64,000 bases of DNA, from the NCBI RefSeq assembly GCF_027563315.1, contig NZ_JAMKBJ010000008.1:62001-126000 (forward strand). The letters are read 5' to 3'. The notes below the pieces were generated by a model. It was not told where the DNA came from. It saw only the letters and a program-made list of their open reading frames with translations, and did not search any database. Origin of the DNA: Paenisporosarcina quisquiliarum (GTDB lineage: Bacteria > Bacillota > Bacilli > Bacillales_A > Planococcaceae). This document shows positions 43,203-55,738 of the stretch, piece by piece; position 1 is the stretch's first letter; the number at the start of each line of letters is the position of its first letter. The position numbers and the translations under genes are program-made.

Positions 43203-46200
43203 TTGGCAGGTCAACTAGTTCAGTACGGACAACACCGCCAGCGCAGAAGTTTTGCGCGTATTAATGAGGTGCTGGAACTTCCGAATTTAATTGAAATTCA
43301 AACAGCATCTTATGAATGGTTCCTGGAAGAAGGTTTGCGTGAAATGTTCCGAGACATTTCTCCAATTGCAGACTTCACAGGCAACCTTTCACTAGAATTC
43401 ATCGATTATACATTAGGGGAACCTAAGTATCCTGTCGATGAGTCGAAAGAACGTGACGTAACATACGCTGCACCACTTCGCGTAAAAGTACGTCTTCATA
43501 ACAAGGAAACAGATGAAGTGAAAGAACAAGATGTGTTTATGGGTGATTTCCCACTCATGACAGAGACAGGTACTTTCGTCATCAACGGCGCTGAGCGCGT
43601 AATCGTATCTCAGTTAGTACGTTCACCAAGTGTTTACTTCCATGATAAGACAGATAAAAACGGTAAAAAAGGTTTCGGTGCAACGGTTATTCCTAACCGT
43701 GGCGCATGGTTGGAATACGAAATTGACGCGAAAGACGTAGTATATGTACGTATCGATCGCACACGTAAATTACCAGTAACGGTACTTCTGCGTGCACTTG
43801 GCTTCGGTTCTGATCAAGAAATTATCGACCTGATCGGCGATAACGAATACCTTCGTAATACTTTAGAAAAAGATAACACGGAGAGCACAGATAAAGCGTT
43901 GCTTGAAATTTATGAGCGTCTTCGTCCAGGCGAGCCGCCAACAGTTGAAAGCGCGAAGAGCCTGTTGTACTCACGTTTCTTCGACCCAAAACGCTATGAC
44001 TTAGCAAATGTAGGTCGCTACAAAATGAATAAAAAACTGCACATCAAAAACCGTTTGTTCAATCAAACAATTGCTGAAACACTAGTTGATCCAGAAACTG
44101 GTGAAATTCTAGCTGAACAAGGTGCAGTGATTGACCGTCGTTTACTTGATCGTTTAATCCCACATCTTGAGAATGGAATCGGATTCCAAACAATTTCTCA
44201 AGTCGGTGGCGTTTTAGATGGCGATATCACGTTGCAATCAATAAAAATTTATGCACCAAACAACGAAGCGCAACAAGAAATCAATGTTATCAGCAATGCT
44301 TATATTGAAGATGCAATCAAAAACATCACACCTGCTGATATTATTTCTTCTGTTAGTTACTTCTTTGGCCTACTTTACAACGTTGGAAACACGGATGACA
44401 TCGATCATCTAGGTAACCGTCGTTTACGTTCAGTAGGAGAGTTATTACAAAACCAATTCCGTATTGGTCTTTCCCGTATGGAACGTGTGGTACGTGAGCG
44501 TATGTCAATTAACGACACACAATCTATAGTTCCACAACAATTGATTAATATCCGTCCGGTTATTGCATCAATTAAAGAGTTCTTTGGTAGTTCTCAGTTG
44601 TCTCAATTCATGGATCAAACGAATCCGCTTGCTGAATTGACGCACAAACGCCGTCTATCGGCATTAGGACCCGGTGGTTTAACACGTGAACGTGCTGGCT
44701 TTGAAGTACGTGACGTTCATTACTCCCACTATGGTCGTATGTGTCCGATTGAAACGCCTGAGGGACCAAACATCGGGTTAATCAACTCACTTTCAAGTTT
44801 TGCGAAAGTGAACAAATTCGGATTTATTGAAACACCTTACCGTCGCGTAGATCCTGAGACAGGCCTTGTAACAACTCGTATCGACTATTTAACAGCTGAT
44901 GAAGAAGACAACTATGTAGTGGCACAAGCTAATGCACGTCTTTCTGACACTGGTGAATTTGTGGATGAAGAAGTTGTAGGTCGTTTCCGTGGAGATAACA
45001 CGGTATTCAAACGTTCATCAATCGATTATATGGATGTATCGCCTAAACAAGTTGTTTCTGCTGCGACAGCGTGTATCCCGTTCTTAGAGAACGATGACTC
45101 CAACCGTGCCCTAATGGGTGCGAACATGCAACGTCAAGCCGTTCCATTGTTAAATCCTGAAGCTCCTTTCGTAGGAACAGGGATGGAACATGTGAATGCG
45201 CGTGACTCGGGTGCTGCGGTTATCGCTAAGTTTGACGGTATCGTTGAGCATGTAGAAGCGAAAGAAATTCGAGTTCGTCGTATTGAAGAAATCGACGGCA
45301 AAGAAGTTAAAGGCGATTTAACGAAATATAAATTACAAAAATTCATTCGTTCTAACCAAGGGACGAGTTATAACCAACGCCCAATCGTTAAAGTTGGCGA
45401 TCGCGTAAAACCACTTGATATTCTTGCTGATGGTCCTTCTATGGAACGTGGTGAGATGGCACTTGGACGTAACGTGCTTGTTGCTTTCATGACATGGGAC
45501 GGCTTCAACTATGAAGATGCTGTTATCATGAGTGAACGTCTTGTAAAAGACGATGTGTACACTTCTGTGCATATCGAGGAATACGAGTCAGAATCACGTG
45601 ATACAAAACTCGGACCTGAAGAAATCACACGTGACATTCCAAACGTGGGTGAAGAAGCGCTTCGTAATTTAGATGACCGTGGAATCATTCGTGTAGGTGC
45701 GGAAGTTCGCGATGGCGATATCTTAGTAGGTAAAGTAACACCTAAAGGGGTTACTGAGTTAACAGCTGAAGAACGTTTATTACATGCAATCTTCGGTGAA
45801 AAAGCACGTGAAGTCCGTGATACTTCTCTACGTGTACCTCATGGTGCAGGCGGAATTATCCTGGATGTTAAAGTGTTCAACCGTGAAGATGGCGACGAGC
45901 TTCCACCAGGTGTGAATCAACTCGTTCGTGCATACATCGTTCAAAAACGTAAAATCTCTGTAGGGGATAAAATGGCTGGACGTCATGGTAACAAAGGTGT
46001 TATCTCGCGTATCCTTCCAGAAGAAGACATGCCATTCCTTCCAGACGGTACACCAGTTGATATCATGCTTAACCCTCTAGGGGTTCCATCTCGTATGAAC
46101 ATCGGTCAGGTATTGGAGCTTCACTTAGGTATGGCTTCACGTACACTTGGCATTCATATGGCTTCACCAGTATTTGATGGAGCCAATGAAGCAGACGTTT

Positions 46201-46754
46201 GGGATACGATGGAAGAAGCTGGTATGAACCGTGACGGTAAAACAACATTGTATGATGGCCGCTCAGGTGAGCCATTCGACAACCGTGTTTCTGTCGGAAT
46301 CATGTACATGATTAAGTTAGCCCACATGGTTGACGATAAATTGCATGCACGTTCAACTGGACCTTACTCTCTTGTTACGCAACAACCGCTTGGTGGTAAA
46401 GCACAATTCGGTGGACAGCGTTTCGGTGAGATGGAGGTTTGGGCACTTGAAGCATACGGTGCTGCTTACACACTTCAAGAAATCTTGACAGTGAAATCCG
46501 ATGACGTGGTAGGTCGTGTGAAAACATACGAAGCCATCGTTAAAGGTGAAAGCGTTCCGGAACCAGGTGTTCCAGAATCATTCAAAGTATTAATTAAAGA
46601 ACTTCAAAGCTTAGGTATGGACGTTAAGATGATGACAATCAACGACCAAGAAATTGAATTGCGTGATTTGGATGAAGAAGACGATCTTCAACCAGCTGAT
46701 GCTCTCAACATCCTGCCAATGACGGACGAAGTGCCAGTCGGTTCAGCCGAATAA
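43203..46754 (+). CDS. rpoB: RNA polymerase beta subunit
   Basis: The 1183-residue beta subunit, colinear with Bacillus RpoB. The rifampicin region is wild type by eye ([20 protein letters not shown], then [10 protein letters not shown]). The active-site segments GRHGNKGV and the C-terminal clamp part are intact. I chose the TTG at 43203 (then AGQLVQYG), as in Bacillus, with GAGGGGTG upstream. A GTG at 43194 lies inside that site. Confidence 0.99.
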   Translation: MAGQLVQYGQHRQRRSFARINEVLELPNLIEIQTASYEWFLEEGLREMFRDISPIADFTGNLSLEFIDYTLGEPKYPVDESKERDVTYAAPLRVKVRLHNKETDEVKEQDVFMGDFPLMTETGTFVINGAERVIVSQLVRSPSVYFHDKTDKNGKKGFGATVIPNRGAWLEYEIDAKDVVYVRIDRTRKLPVTVLLRALGFGSDQEIIDLIGDNEYLRNTLEKDNTESTDKALLEIYERLRPGEPPTVESAKSLLYSRFFDPKRYDLANVGRYKMNKKLHIKNRLFNQTIAETLVDPETGEILAEQGAVIDRRLLDRLIPHLENGIGFQTISQVGGVLDGDITLQSIKIYAPNNEAQQEINVISNAYIEDAIKNITPADIISSVSYFFGLLYNVGNTDDIDHLGNRRLRSVGELLQNQFRIGLSRMERVVRERMSINDTQSIVPQQLINIRPVIASIKEFFGSSQLSQFMDQTNPLAELTHKRRLSALGPGGLTRERAGFEVRDVHYSHYGRMCPIETPEGPNIGLINSLSSFAKVNKFGFIETPYRRVDPETGLVTTRIDYLTADEEDNYVVAQANARLSDTGEFVDEEVVGRFRGDNTVFKRSSIDYMDVSPKQVVSAATACIPFLENDDSNRALMGANMQRQAVPLLNPEAPFVGTGMEHVNARDSGAAVIAKFDGIVEHVEAKEIRVRRIEEIDGKEVKGDLTKYKLQKFIRSNQGTSYNQRPIVKVGDRVKPLDILADGPSMERGEMALGRNVLVAFMTWDGFNYEDAVIMSERLVKDDVYTSVHIEEYESESRDTKLGPEEITRDIPNVGEEALRNLDDRGIIRVGAEVRDGDILVGKVTPKGVTELTAEERLLHAIFGEKAREVRDTSLRVPHGAGGIILDVKVFNREDGDELPPGVNQLVRAYIVQKRKISVGDKMAGRHGNKGVISRILPEEDMPFLPDGTPVDIMLNPLGVPSRMNIGQVLELHLGMASRTLGIHMASPVFDGANEADVWDTMEEAGMNRDGKTTLYDGRSGEPFDNRVSVGIMYMIKLAHMVDDKLHARSTGPYSLVTQQPLGGKAQFGGQRFGEMEVWALEAYGAAYTLQEILTVKSDDVVGRVKTYEAIVKGESVPEPGVPESFKVLIKELQSLGMDVKMMTINDQEIELRDLDEEDDLQPADALNILPMTDEVPVGSAE

Positions 46755-46786
46755 GGCAATATATAACAATCCTTTTTAAGAAATAA

Positions 46787-46808
46787 GGGCAGGCCCTCAT
46801 ACCTGCCC
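46787..46808 (+). other. Stem-loop between rpoB and rpoC
   Basis: GGGCAGG pairs with CCTGCCC around an 8-nt loop, without a T run. It may be a processing or pausing structure. Confidence 0.5.
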
Positions 46809-46891
46809 GCATTTCCATTTCCATAAAAGTTATCCGCCTGAGCTAAGTGGATAAAGTCTTTAAAAGACCCAGACTAAGGGAGGTAGGCTCC

Positions 46892-49800
46892 TTGATAGAC
46901 GTTAATAATTTTGAGTACATGAAGATTGGTTTAGCATCTCCTGACAAGATTCGTTCTTGGTCATACGGTGAAGTGAAGAAGCCTGAAACAATTAACTACC
47001 GCACACTTAAACCTGAAAAAGATGGTTTGTTCTGTGAACGCATTTTCGGACCAACAAAGGACTGGGAATGTCATTGCGGTAAGTATAAGCGTGTTCGTTA
47101 TAAAGGTGTCGTTTGTGATCGTTGTGGCGTTGAAGTTACACGTTCAAAAGTGCGCCGTGAGCGCATGGGTCACATTGAATTAGCGGCTCCTGTATCACAT
47201 ATTTGGTATTTCAAAGGAATTCCAAGTCGTATGGGACTTATCCTGGATATGTCTCCACGTTCATTGGAAGAAGTAATCTACTTTGCTTCTTATGTCGTTG
47301 TAGACCCTGCGAATACACCACTTGAGCGCAAGCAACTATTGTCTGAGAAAGAATACCGTGCATACCGTGAAAAATACGGCACGAAATTCTATGCAGCAAT
47401 GGGTGCAGAAGCAATCAAGCGTCTTCTTCAAGAACTTGATCTTGAAAAAGAAACAGAAATGCTGAAGGAAGAGCTTAAAACTGCCGCTGGTCAACGACGT
47501 ACGCGTGCAATTAAGCGTCTTGAAGTAGTGGAATCATTCCGTAACTCTGGTAACAAACCAGATTGGATGATTTTAGATGTACTTCCGGTAATTCCACCAG
47601 AATTACGCCCGATGGTTCAATTAGATGGTGGCCGTTTTGCTACTTCTGATTTAAATGATTTGTATCGCCGTGTTATCAACCGTAATAACCGTTTAAAACG
47701 TTTGTTAGACCTTGGTGCTCCAAGCATCATCGTTCAGAACGAAAAACGTATGTTACAAGAAGCTGTTGATGCATTGATTGATAATGGTCGCCGTGGCCGT
47801 CCAGTTACTGGACCAGGTAACCGTCCATTGAAATCACTTTCACATATGTTGAAAGGGAAACAAGGTCGTTTCCGTCAAAACTTACTTGGTAAACGTGTTG
47901 ACTACTCTGGTCGTTCGGTTATCGTTGTAGGTCCAAACTTGAAGATGTATCAATGTGGACTTCCAAAAGAAATGGCGATTGAATTATTCAAGCCGTTTGT
48001 TATGAAAGAACTAGTTGAGCGTGGCTTAGCTCACAACATCAAGAGTGCAAAACGCAAAATTGAGCGTATGCATTCAGAAGTCTGGGATGTACTAGAAGAC
48101 GTTATTAAGGAGCATCCGGTTTTACTTAACCGCGCACCGACTCTTCACCGTCTTGGAATTCAAGCTTTCGAACCAACTTTAGTAGAAGGTCGCGCAATTC
48201 GTCTTCACCCTCTTGTATGTACAGCTTATAACGCTGACTTCGATGGTGACCAAATGGCGGTTCACGTTCCTTTATCAGCAGAAGCGCAAGCTGAAGCTCG
48301 TTTACTAATGTTGGCTGCACAAAACATTTTGAATCCTAAAGATGGAAAACCAGTTGTTACACCATCTCAAGATATGGTATTAGGTAACTACTACTTAACA
48401 CTTGAGCGTAAAGGTGCAACAGGCGAAGGTTCTACATTCTATGGTCCAAATGAAGTGTTGATTGCTTATCAAAACGGACATGCGCATTTGCATACTCGTA
48501 TTGCAATCGCGGCAGGTTCATTGAACAACCAAACATTCACTGAAGAACAAAACAAAATGTTGTTATTGACGACAGTGGGTAAAGTAATTTTCAATGAGAT
48601 TTTACCTGAAACATTCCCGTACATTAACGAACCAACGGATTTCAACCTTCAAGTTGAAACACCTTCTAAATACTTCGTTCCGACATCAACTGATGTGCGT
48701 AAACACATCGATGAAATGGAACTTGTTTCACCATTCAAGAAGAAAATTCTTGGAAACATCATCGCTGAAGTATTCAAACGTTTCCATATTACTGAAACGT
48801 CGAAAATGCTTGACCGTATGAAAAACCTTGGTTTCAAATACTCAACTAAAGCTGGTATTACAATCGGTATCTCAGATATCGTAGTACTTCCAGACAAAGG
48901 GCAAGTATTAGAAGAAGCTCAAGATAAAGTAGATAAAGTACTGAAACAATTCCGTCGTGGATTAATTACAGAAGAAGAGCGTTATGATCGCGTTATTTCT
49001 TACTGGAGTGCTGCGAAGGACGTTATTCAGGAAAAACTAATGAAATCATTAGATAACTTGAACCCAATCTTCATGATGAGTGACTCTGGAGCGCGTGGTA
49101 ACGCATCCAACTTTACTCAACTTGCAGGTATGCGTGGGCTAATGGCCAATCCGGCCGGTCGTATTATCGAGCTTCCGATTAAATCATCATTCCGTGAAGG
49201 TTTAACAGTACTTGAATACTTCATCTCTACGCATGGTGCTCGTAAAGGTCTTGCGGATACAGCCCTTAAAACGGCTGACTCAGGTTACTTAACACGTCGT
49301 CTAGTTGACGTTGCTCAAGATGTTATTGTTCGTGAAGATGATTGCGGAACGGACCGTGGCTTGTTGATTGGCGCATTAATGGACGGCACAGAGGTAATCG
49401 AAGGGTTCGACGAGCGTATTGTCGGTCGTCATACTCGTAAAACTATTTTCCATCCAGAAACGAATAAAGTTATCTTGGAGAGAGATGGTTTGATTACAGA
49501 AGACGTAGCTCGCGTTATTTTGGATGCTGGATTCGAAGAATTAACTATTCGTTCTGCATTCACATGTAACACGAAACACGGCGTATGTAAAAAATGTTAC
49601 GGAATCAACTTGGCAACTGGTGAAAACGTTGAAGTTGGAGAAGCAGTCGGTATTATCGCAGCCCAATCAATCGGTGAACCAGGTACTCAGTTAACGATGC
49701 GTACGTTCCATACAGGTGGGGTAGCAGGAGACGATATTACACAAGGTCTTCCACGTATCCAAGAGATTTTCGAATCTCGTAATCCTAAAGGTCAAGCGGT

Positions 49801-50494
49801 TATTTCTGAAATTACAGGGGTTATCTCTGCTATTGATGAAATCCGTGAAGGTCAAAAAGAAATCACTGTTCAAGGTGATGTTGAAACACGTAAATACCTA
49901 GCTCCTTATAATGGTCGTCTGAAAGTTCAACTGAATGATGCTATTAAACGCGGTGAAGTATTGACTGAAGGTTCAATTGATCCGAAAGAATTGTTAAAAG
50001 TTAAAGACGTTTCAACTGTTCAAGAGTACTTATTGAAAGAAGTTCAAAAAGTATACCGTATGCAAGGGGTAGAAATCGGAGACAAACATATCGAAGTAAT
50101 GGTTCGCCAAATGCTTCGTAAAGTGCGCGTCATCGAAGCTGGAGAAACAGAATTACTTCCAGGTTCGTTACTCGACATCCACCAATTTGCAGATGCGAAT
50201 AAAGAGGCTGTGTTGAACGGTAAGCTTCCGGCAACATGTCGTCCGGTTATTCTCGGTATTACGAAAGCTTCACTTGAAACAGAATCGTTCTTATCAGCAG
50301 CATCGTTCCAAGAAACGACGCGTGTGTTAACAGACGCGGCTATCAAAGGAAAACGCGATGAATTGCTTGGCCTGAAAGAAAATGTTATTATCGGTAAACT
50401 CGTTCCAGCGGGTACAGGTATGCAACGTTACCGTCAGATCAAGATTGTTGACCAAAAGAAAAACGAAACTGAAGTAGCAGTGAGCGCAGAATAA
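46892..50494 (+). CDS. rpoC: RNA polymerase beta' subunit
   Basis: The 1200-residue beta' subunit. It carries the N-terminal zinc finger (CHCGKYK...CDRCGVE), the catalytic [14 protein letters not shown] with three Asp residues, the second zinc site ([13 protein letters not shown]) and the trigger loop near [17 protein letters not shown] chose the TTG at 46892 (then IDVNNFEY) with GGGAGG upstream, as in Bacillus. Confidence 0.99.
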   Translation: MIDVNNFEYMKIGLASPDKIRSWSYGEVKKPETINYRTLKPEKDGLFCERIFGPTKDWECHCGKYKRVRYKGVVCDRCGVEVTRSKVRRERMGHIELAAPVSHIWYFKGIPSRMGLILDMSPRSLEEVIYFASYVVVDPANTPLERKQLLSEKEYRAYREKYGTKFYAAMGAEAIKRLLQELDLEKETEMLKEELKTAAGQRRTRAIKRLEVVESFRNSGNKPDWMILDVLPVIPPELRPMVQLDGGRFATSDLNDLYRRVINRNNRLKRLLDLGAPSIIVQNEKRMLQEAVDALIDNGRRGRPVTGPGNRPLKSLSHMLKGKQGRFRQNLLGKRVDYSGRSVIVVGPNLKMYQCGLPKEMAIELFKPFVMKELVERGLAHNIKSAKRKIERMHSEVWDVLEDVIKEHPVLLNRAPTLHRLGIQAFEPTLVEGRAIRLHPLVCTAYNADFDGDQMAVHVPLSAEAQAEARLLMLAAQNILNPKDGKPVVTPSQDMVLGNYYLTLERKGATGEGSTFYGPNEVLIAYQNGHAHLHTRIAIAAGSLNNQTFTEEQNKMLLLTTVGKVIFNEILPETFPYINEPTDFNLQVETPSKYFVPTSTDVRKHIDEMELVSPFKKKILGNIIAEVFKRFHITETSKMLDRMKNLGFKYSTKAGITIGISDIVVLPDKGQVLEEAQDKVDKVLKQFRRGLITEEERYDRVISYWSAAKDVIQEKLMKSLDNLNPIFMMSDSGARGNASNFTQLAGMRGLMANPAGRIIELPIKSSFREGLTVLEYFISTHGARKGLADTALKTADSGYLTRRLVDVAQDVIVREDDCGTDRGLLIGALMDGTEVIEGFDERIVGRHTRKTIFHPETNKVILERDGLITEDVARVILDAGFEELTIRSAFTCNTKHGVCKKCYGINLATGENVEVGEAVGIIAAQSIGEPGTQLTMRTFHTGGVAGDDITQGLPRIQEIFESRNPKGQAVISEITGVISAIDEIREGQKEITVQGDVETRKYLAPYNGRLKVQLNDAIKRGEVLTEGSIDPKELLKVKDVSTVQEYLLKEVQKVYRMQGVEIGDKHIEVMVRQMLRKVRVIEAGETELLPGSLLDIHQFADANKEAVLNGKLPATCRPVILGITKASLETESFLSAASFQETTRVLTDAAIKGKRDELLGLKENVIIGKLVPAGTGMQRYRQIKIVDQKKNETEVAVSAE

Positions 50495-50507
50495 ATTCAT
50501 CATCCTG

Positions 50508-50545
50508 TTCCGGGGGTTTGTATAAACAGCCCCCCGGAATATTTA
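50508..50545 (+). terminator. Terminator after rpoC
   Basis: TTCCGGGGG pairs with CCCCCGGAA around a 14-nt loop, but only a weak T-rich tail follows. Confidence 0.65.
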
Positions 50546-50593
50546 TGACAACTGATAAGTGATGTGGTCTTTCCGCTTTTCTTATGAAATGGG

Positions 50594-50622
50594 TTGACAG
50601 AAAAAATTATGGATGATAATAT
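50594..50622 (+). promoter_or_regulatory. Promoter of ybxF
   Basis: TTGACA, a 17-bp spacer and TAATAT, 47 nt before the ybxF start. Confidence 0.8.
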
Positions 50623-50669
50623 ATTTAAGGTTGATAGTTGAAGGTCTGGGTCTTTGGAGGATATGCTAA

Positions 50670-50918
50670 ATGTCTTATGAAAAAGTAAATCAGGCGAAGA
50701 AAACCGTCATCGGTACTAAGCAAACAGTAAAAGCAATCCATGGTGGCCATGTAGTAGAAATTCTCGTGGCTCGTGATGCAGACAACCGGATCACTCAACC
50801 AGCTATTCAGTTAGCTGAAGAAAAAGGTGTGAAGATTGACTTTGTAGAGTCTAAAATAGAACTCGGTAAAGCCTGCGGACTTCAAGTGGGTGCAGCAGTT
50901 GTTGCAATTACTGTGTAA
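50670..50918 (+). CDS. ybxF: L7Ae-family RNA-binding protein YbxF
   Basis: An 82-residue protein of the L7Ae/L30e fold that binds kink-turn RNA. The core VEILVARDADNRIT, EEKGVKIDFV and LGKACGLQVGAAVVAI match Bacillus YbxF. It occupies the usual place between rpoC and rpsL. Preceded by GGAGG. Confidence 0.95.
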   Translation: MSYEKVNQAKKTVIGTKQTVKAIHGGHVVEILVARDADNRITQPAIQLAEEKGVKIDFVESKIELGKACGLQVGAAVVAITV

Positions 50919-50923
50919 CAGTT

Positions 50924-50955
50924 TTTGTGTTTGAAAACACAAAGACTTTGTTTTT
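50924..50955 (+). terminator. Possible terminator after ybxF
   Basis: TTTGTGTT pairs with AACACAAA around a 4-nt loop; a T run follows after a short interruption. Partial read-through into rpsL is likely. Confidence 0.45.
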
Positions 50956-51019
50956 TACCCAAAAATGAACCACCTGGATGTGTGGTATTACAACGATAAC
51001 AAGAAGGGAGGAATAATCG

Positions 51020-51442
51020 ATGCCTACAATTAACCAATTGGTACGTAAGCCTCGTAAATCCAAAACAGTCAAATCTGGCTCACCAGCATTGAACAAAGGG
51101 TATAACAGCTCTAAAAAAACGTTAACAAACGTTAGTTCACCGCAAAAACGTGGGGTTTGTACTCGTGTTGGTACAATGACACCGAAAAAACCTAACTCAG
51201 CGCTTCGTAAATATGCGCGTGTACGTTTAACTAACCTAATTGAGGTTACTGCGTACATCCCGGGTGAAGGCCACAACCTTCAAGAACACAGTGTTGTTCT
51301 AATCCGTGGAGGACGAGTTAAAGATTTACCGGGTGTTCGTTACCATATCGTACGTGGTGCTCTTGATACTGCCGGTGTAAACGGTCGTATGCAAAGCCGC
51401 TCATTATACGGTACTAAACGCCCTAAAGTTAAAAAAAGCTAA
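51020..51442 (+). CDS. rpsL: Ribosomal protein S12
   Basis: A 140-residue decoding-centre protein. The streptomycin-related loops are wild type ([11 protein letters not shown] and [16 protein letters not shown]). AAGGGAGG precedes the ATG. It is the first gene of the str cluster rpsL-rpsG-fusA-tuf. Confidence 0.99.
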   Translation: MPTINQLVRKPRKSKTVKSGSPALNKGYNSSKKTLTNVSSPQKRGVCTRVGTMTPKKPNSALRKYARVRLTNLIEVTAYIPGEGHNLQEHSVVLIRGGRVKDLPGVRYHIVRGALDTAGVNGRMQSRSLYGTKRPKVKKS

Positions 51443-51484
51443 TTAAAAATAAAACTATAGATCTCATCGAAAGGAGGAAAACAC

Positions 51485-51955
51485 ATGCCTCGTAAAGGTC
51501 CTGTTTCCAAACGTGACGTGTTACCAGATCCAATTTATAATTCAAAACTTGTAACTCGTCTTATCAATAAAATGATGGTAGATGGTAAAAGAGGTACTTC
51601 TCAAAAAATTCTTTATGGAGCGTTTGAACTTGTTCAAGAACGTTCAGGTAAAGATCCTTTGGAAGTATTTGATGCAGCATTAGCTAACATCATGCCAGTA
51701 CTTGAAGTTAAAGCTCGCCGTGTTGGTGGTTCTAACTATCAGGTGCCAATCGAAGTTCGTCCAGAACGTCGTTCTACATTAGGTCTTCGCTACCTAGTTA
51801 ACTATTCTCGTCTTCGTGGGGAGAAAACTATGGAAGAGCGTTTAGCTAATGAAATTCTTGACGCTTCTAACAACACAGGTGCTTCTGTGAAGAAACGTGA
51901 AGATATGCACAAAATGGCAGAAGCGAACAAAGCATTCGCTCACTACCGCTGGTAG
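51485..51955 (+). CDS. rpsG: Ribosomal protein S7
   Basis: A 156-residue primary 16S rRNA-binding protein of the small-subunit head ([20 protein letters not shown] at the start). AAAGGAGG lies 8 nt before the ATG. It follows rpsL by 42 nt. Confidence 0.99.
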   Translation: MPRKGPVSKRDVLPDPIYNSKLVTRLINKMMVDGKRGTSQKILYGAFELVQERSGKDPLEVFDAALANIMPVLEVKARRVGGSNYQVPIEVRPERRSTLGLRYLVNYSRLRGEKTMEERLANEILDASNNTGASVKKREDMHKMAEANKAFAHYRW

Positions 51956-52005
51956 GATTTTTCATCCACTAATCATTCTAATTAGATATGGAAGGAGATT
52001 ACACA

Positions 52006-54084
52006 ATGGCTAGAGAATTCTCCTTAGAGAATACACGTAATATCGGGATCATGGCTCACATCGATGCCGGTAAAACGACTACTACTGAACGTATTCTTTA
52101 TTACACTGGTAAAATCCATAAAATTGGTGAAACGCACGAAGGTGCTTCACAAATGGACTGGATGGAACAAGAACAAGAACGCGGTATCACAATTACTTCA
52201 GCTGCAACAACAGCTGCTTGGAATGGTCACCGTGTAAATATCATCGATACTCCTGGACACGTAGACTTCACTGTTGAAGTTGAACGTTCACTTCGAGTAC
52301 TAGATGGTGCTGTTACTGTTCTAGATGCACAATCTGGTGTTGAACCACAAACTGAAACAGTATGGCGTCAAGCAACAACTTATGGCGTACCACGTATTGT
52401 TTTCATTAACAAAATGGATAAAATGGGTGCGGATTTCCTATATTCTGTAGGAACTCTACACGATCGCCTACAAGCGAACGCACATCCAATCCAACTTCCA
52501 ATTGGTGCTGAAGATGAGTTCAGTGCAATCATCGACCTTATTGAAATGAAAGCTACTTTCTACGGCAACGAAGATGGTACTGCAGTTACAGAAGGCGAAA
52601 TTCCTGAATCACATAAAGCTCAAGCGGCAGAATACCGTGAGAAATTAATCGAAGCGGTAGCTAGCGTTGACGAAGAACTTATGGAGAAATACCTTGAAGG
52701 TGAAGAAATCTCAAATGCAGAGTTGAAAACGGCTATCCGTAAAGCAACAATCGCAGTTGACTTCTACCCAGTTATTTGTGGTACAGCATTCAAACACAAA
52801 GGTGTTCGTAAAATGCTTGACGCAGTAGTTGATTACCTTCCAGCTCCAACTGACGTACCAGCAATTAAAGGTGTTTTACCTGATTCTGATGAAGAGGTTG
52901 TTCGTAAGTCTAGCGACTCAGAACCATTCTCTGCATTAGCATTCAAAGTAATGACGGATCCTTACGTTGGTAAATTAACGTTCTTCCGCGTATACTCTGG
53001 TGTTCTTTCTTCAGGGTCTTACGTACAAAACTCAACAAAGGGCAAACGTGAACGCGTAGGTCGTATCCTACAAATGCACGCTAACTCTCGTGAAGAGATT
53101 GCTCAAGTTTACTCTGGTGATATTGCAGCAGCAGTTGGTCTTAAAGATACAACTACTGGAGACACATTATGTGACGAGAAACATCTTGTTATTCTTGAGT
53201 CTATGGAATTCCCAGAACCAGTTATCTCGTTATCTGTAGAGCCGAAGTCAAAAGCTGACCAAGATAAAATGGGTCAAGCTTTACAAAAACTTCAAGAGGA
53301 AGATCCTACTTTCCGCGCTCACACTGACGTAGAAACTGGACAAACGATCATCTCTGGTATGGGTGAGCTTCACCTTGATATCTTAGTTGACCGTATGCGT
53401 CGTGAATTCAAAGTAGAAGCTAACGTAGGTGCTCCAATGGTATCTTACCGTGAGACATTCCGCGAGTCTGCTTCAGTTGAAGGTAAATTCGTTCGCCAAT
53501 CTGGTGGACGTGGTCAATTCGGACACGTTTGGATTGAGTTCTCTCCAAACGAAGAAGGAAAAGGCTTTGAATTTGAAAACGGCATCGTCGGTGGTGTTGT
53601 ACCACGTGAATACATCCCAGCTGTTGAAGCAGGTCTTCGTGACTCTTTAAACAATGGTGTATTAGCTGGTTACCCACTTATCGACATTAAGGCTCGTCTA
53701 TTTGACGGTTCTTACCATGATGTCGATTCAAATGAAATGGCGTTCAAAGTTGCTGCATCTATGGCACTGAAAAACGCAATTTCAAAATGTAAACCAGTAC
53801 TTCTTGAGCCAATGATGAAAGTGGAAGTAGTAATTCCTGAGGAATACTTAGGAGATATTATGGGTAACATCACTTCTCGTCGTGGACGTGTAGAAGGAAT
53901 GGAAGCTCGTGGTAATTCACAAGTTGTTCGTTCAATGGTTCCACTTTCTGAAATGTTCGGTTATGCAACAACTCTTCGTTCTGCAACTCAAGGTCGTGGC
54001 GTATTCTCTATGACTTTCGATCACTATGAAGAAGTACCGAAATCAATTTCTGAAGAAATTATCAAAAAAAATAAAGGTCAATAA
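52006..54084 (+). CDS. fusA: Elongation factor G
   Basis: A 692-residue translocation GTPase. G1 is [14 protein letters not shown]3 is DTPGHVDFT and G4 is NKMDK. Domains II-V follow, including the domain IV region [14 protein letters not shown] chose the ATG at 52006 ([11 protein letters not shown]) with AAGGAG upstream; the start at 51988 overlaps that site. Confidence 0.99.
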   Translation: MAREFSLENTRNIGIMAHIDAGKTTTTERILYYTGKIHKIGETHEGASQMDWMEQEQERGITITSAATTAAWNGHRVNIIDTPGHVDFTVEVERSLRVLDGAVTVLDAQSGVEPQTETVWRQATTYGVPRIVFINKMDKMGADFLYSVGTLHDRLQANAHPIQLPIGAEDEFSAIIDLIEMKATFYGNEDGTAVTEGEIPESHKAQAAEYREKLIEAVASVDEELMEKYLEGEEISNAELKTAIRKATIAVDFYPVICGTAFKHKGVRKMLDAVVDYLPAPTDVPAIKGVLPDSDEEVVRKSSDSEPFSALAFKVMTDPYVGKLTFFRVYSGVLSSGSYVQNSTKGKRERVGRILQMHANSREEIAQVYSGDIAAAVGLKDTTTGDTLCDEKHLVILESMEFPEPVISLSVEPKSKADQDKMGQALQKLQEEDPTFRAHTDVETGQTIISGMGELHLDILVDRMRREFKVEANVGAPMVSYRETFRESASVEGKFVRQSGGRGQFGHVWIEFSPNEEGKGFEFENGIVGGVVPREYIPAVEAGLRDSLNNGVLAGYPLIDIKARLFDGSYHDVDSNEMAFKVAASMALKNAISKCKPVLLEPMMKVEVVIPEEYLGDIMGNITSRRGRVEGMEARGNSQVVRSMVPLSEMFGYATTLRSATQGRGVFSMTFDHYEEVPKSISEEIIKKNKGQ

Positions 54085-54130
54085 TTGAATTTTGATTCTT
54101 TATCAAGTATAACTATTTTGTAAGCTATGA

Positions 54131-54154
54131 ATGATGGTGGATCTAGACCATCAT
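54131..54154. other. Stem-loop between fusA and tuf
   Basis: ATGATGG pairs with CCATCAT around a 10-nt loop, with no T run. It may be an mRNA processing or pausing site. Confidence 0.5.
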
Positions 54155-54201
54155 CATCCATAGTAAAACCTATTATTTAAATTCTGAGGAGGACATCCCT
54201 A

Positions 54202-55389
54202 ATGGCAAAAGCTAAATTCGATCGTTCTAAAACACATGCTAACATTGGTACAATCGGTCACGTTGACCATGGTAAAACAACTTTAACAGCTGCAATCGCA
54301 ACAGTTCTTGCAAAACGTTCTGGTGGTACTGCAATGAGCTATGCACAAATCGATAACGCTCCTGAAGAAAAAGAGCGCGGAATCACAATCAACACTTCTC
54401 ACGTTGAGTATGAAACTGCAGCTCGTCACTATGCACACGTTGACTGCCCAGGACATGCCGATTATGTTAAAAACATGATCACTGGTGCTGCACAAATGGA
54501 CGGCGGGATCTTAGTAGTATCTGCTGCTGACGGCCCAATGCCACAAACTCGTGAGCACATCCTTCTTTCACGTCAAGTTGGTGTTCCTTACTTAGTAGTC
54601 TTCATGAACAAATGTGACATGGTAGACGACGAAGAGTTACTTGAATTAGTAGAAATGGAAGTTCGTGATCTTCTTTCTGAATATGACTTCCCAGGCGACG
54701 ACATTCCAGTAATCAAAGGTTCAGCTCTTAAAGCATTAGAAGGCGAAGCTGAGTGGGAAGAGAAAATCGTTGAATTAATGGACGCTGTTGACTCTTATAT
54801 CCCAACTCCAGAACGTCAAACTGACAAACCATTCATGATGCCTGTTGAGGATGTATTCTCAATCACAGGTCGTGGTACAGTTGCAACTGGTCGTGTTGAG
54901 CGTGGACAAGTTAAAGTTGGTGACGTTGTTGACATCATCGGTATCGTTGAAGAGCCGAAATCAACTACAGTAACTGGCGTTGAAATGTTCCGTAAACTTC
55001 TTGACTATGCAGAAGCTGGTGACAACATCGGTGCTCTTCTTCGTGGAGTAGCTCGTGAAGATATCCAACGTGGACAAGTATTGGCTAAACCAGGTTCAAT
55101 CACTCCACATACTGAATTCAAAGCAGAAGTTTATGTTTTATCAAAAGAAGAAGGTGGACGTCACACTCCATTCTTCACAAACTACCGTCCTCAGTTCTAC
55201 TTCCGTACAACTGACGTAACTGGTATCTGTAACTTACCTGAAGGCGTTGAAATGGTTATGCCTGGAGACAACATCGAAATGACTGTTGCTCTTATCGCTC
55301 CAATCGCGCTTGAAGAAGGTACTAAGTTCTCTATCCGTGAGGGTGGACGTACTGTTGGTGCTGGCGTAGTTGCTACTATCACTAAATAA
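54202..55389 (+). CDS. tuf: Elongation factor Tu
   Basis: A 395-residue GTPase that delivers aminoacyl-tRNA. G1 is [11 protein letters not shown]3 is DCPGHADYV and G4 is NKCDMVD. GAGGAGG lies about 10 nt before the ATG. A strong terminator closes the str unit. Confidence 0.99.
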   Translation: MAKAKFDRSKTHANIGTIGHVDHGKTTLTAAIATVLAKRSGGTAMSYAQIDNAPEEKERGITINTSHVEYETAARHYAHVDCPGHADYVKNMITGAAQMDGGILVVSAADGPMPQTREHILLSRQVGVPYLVVFMNKCDMVDDEELLELVEMEVRDLLSEYDFPGDDIPVIKGSALKALEGEAEWEEKIVELMDAVDSYIPTPERQTDKPFMMPVEDVFSITGRGTVATGRVERGQVKVGDVVDIIGIVEEPKSTTVTGVEMFRKLLDYAEAGDNIGALLRGVAREDIQRGQVLAKPGSITPHTEFKAEVYVLSKEEGGRHTPFFTNYRPQFYFRTTDVTGICNLPEGVEMVMPGDNIEMTVALIAPIALEEGTKFSIREGGRTVGAGVVATITK

Positions 55390-55401
55390 TTAAACCTTTT
55401 C

Positions 55402-55435
55402 AAAAACCTTGCCGGGACGCTGGCAAGGTTTTTTT
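55402..55435 (+). terminator. Terminator of the str operon after tuf
   Basis: AAAAACCTTGCC pairs perfectly with GGCAAGGTTTTT around an 8-nt loop, with more T residues after it. Confidence 0.95.
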
Positions 55436-55656
55436 CTGTTTAAACCGTGGTATTTGAAGAGGATGATCTGTATTACGTAAGTAGCGCCGTACTACGGCTG
55501 AACAGGCAAGCTCGACAATGTAAGATTCTTTCATCTTTCAAAACTTGTATAGTGAAAATGCAACGTTCTTTCATGTTGTTAAGCTAGTGCAGCTATAAAC
55601 CGCACTATTAAGTTCGCAAGCTAGCGCACTGGAATGATTCTCCACGTCTTGAATTG
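55436..55656. other. Non-coding gap between tuf and the antiporter gene
   Basis: No convincing gene here. It contains short dyads (GCCGTA-C-TACGGC near 55487; AGTGC/GCACT near 55587). A GCTAG[TC]GC element is seen twice, and TTCTTTCAT occurs twice. It may be decayed sequence or a degenerate repeat. Confidence 0.4.
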
Positions 55657-55685
55657 TTGACTTTTTGTAAACAATTTGATACCCT
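55657..55685 (+). promoter_or_regulatory. Promoter of the antiporter-family gene
   Basis: TTGACT, a 17-bp spacer and TACCCT, 54 nt before the start. A CACTAGTG palindrome lies just downstream and may be an operator. Confidence 0.5.
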
Positions 55686-55738
55686 TTATTCTGTTGTTCT
55701 AATACACTAGTGAACTAAAGTATAAGGAGAGAAAATAT

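Noticed and set aside
44590-44700. Rifampicin-resistance changes in rpoB
   Set aside because: The cluster reads as wild type by eye.
51125-51340. Streptomycin-resistance changes in rpsL
   Set aside because: Both key loops ([11 protein letters not shown] and GGRVKDLPG) are unchanged.
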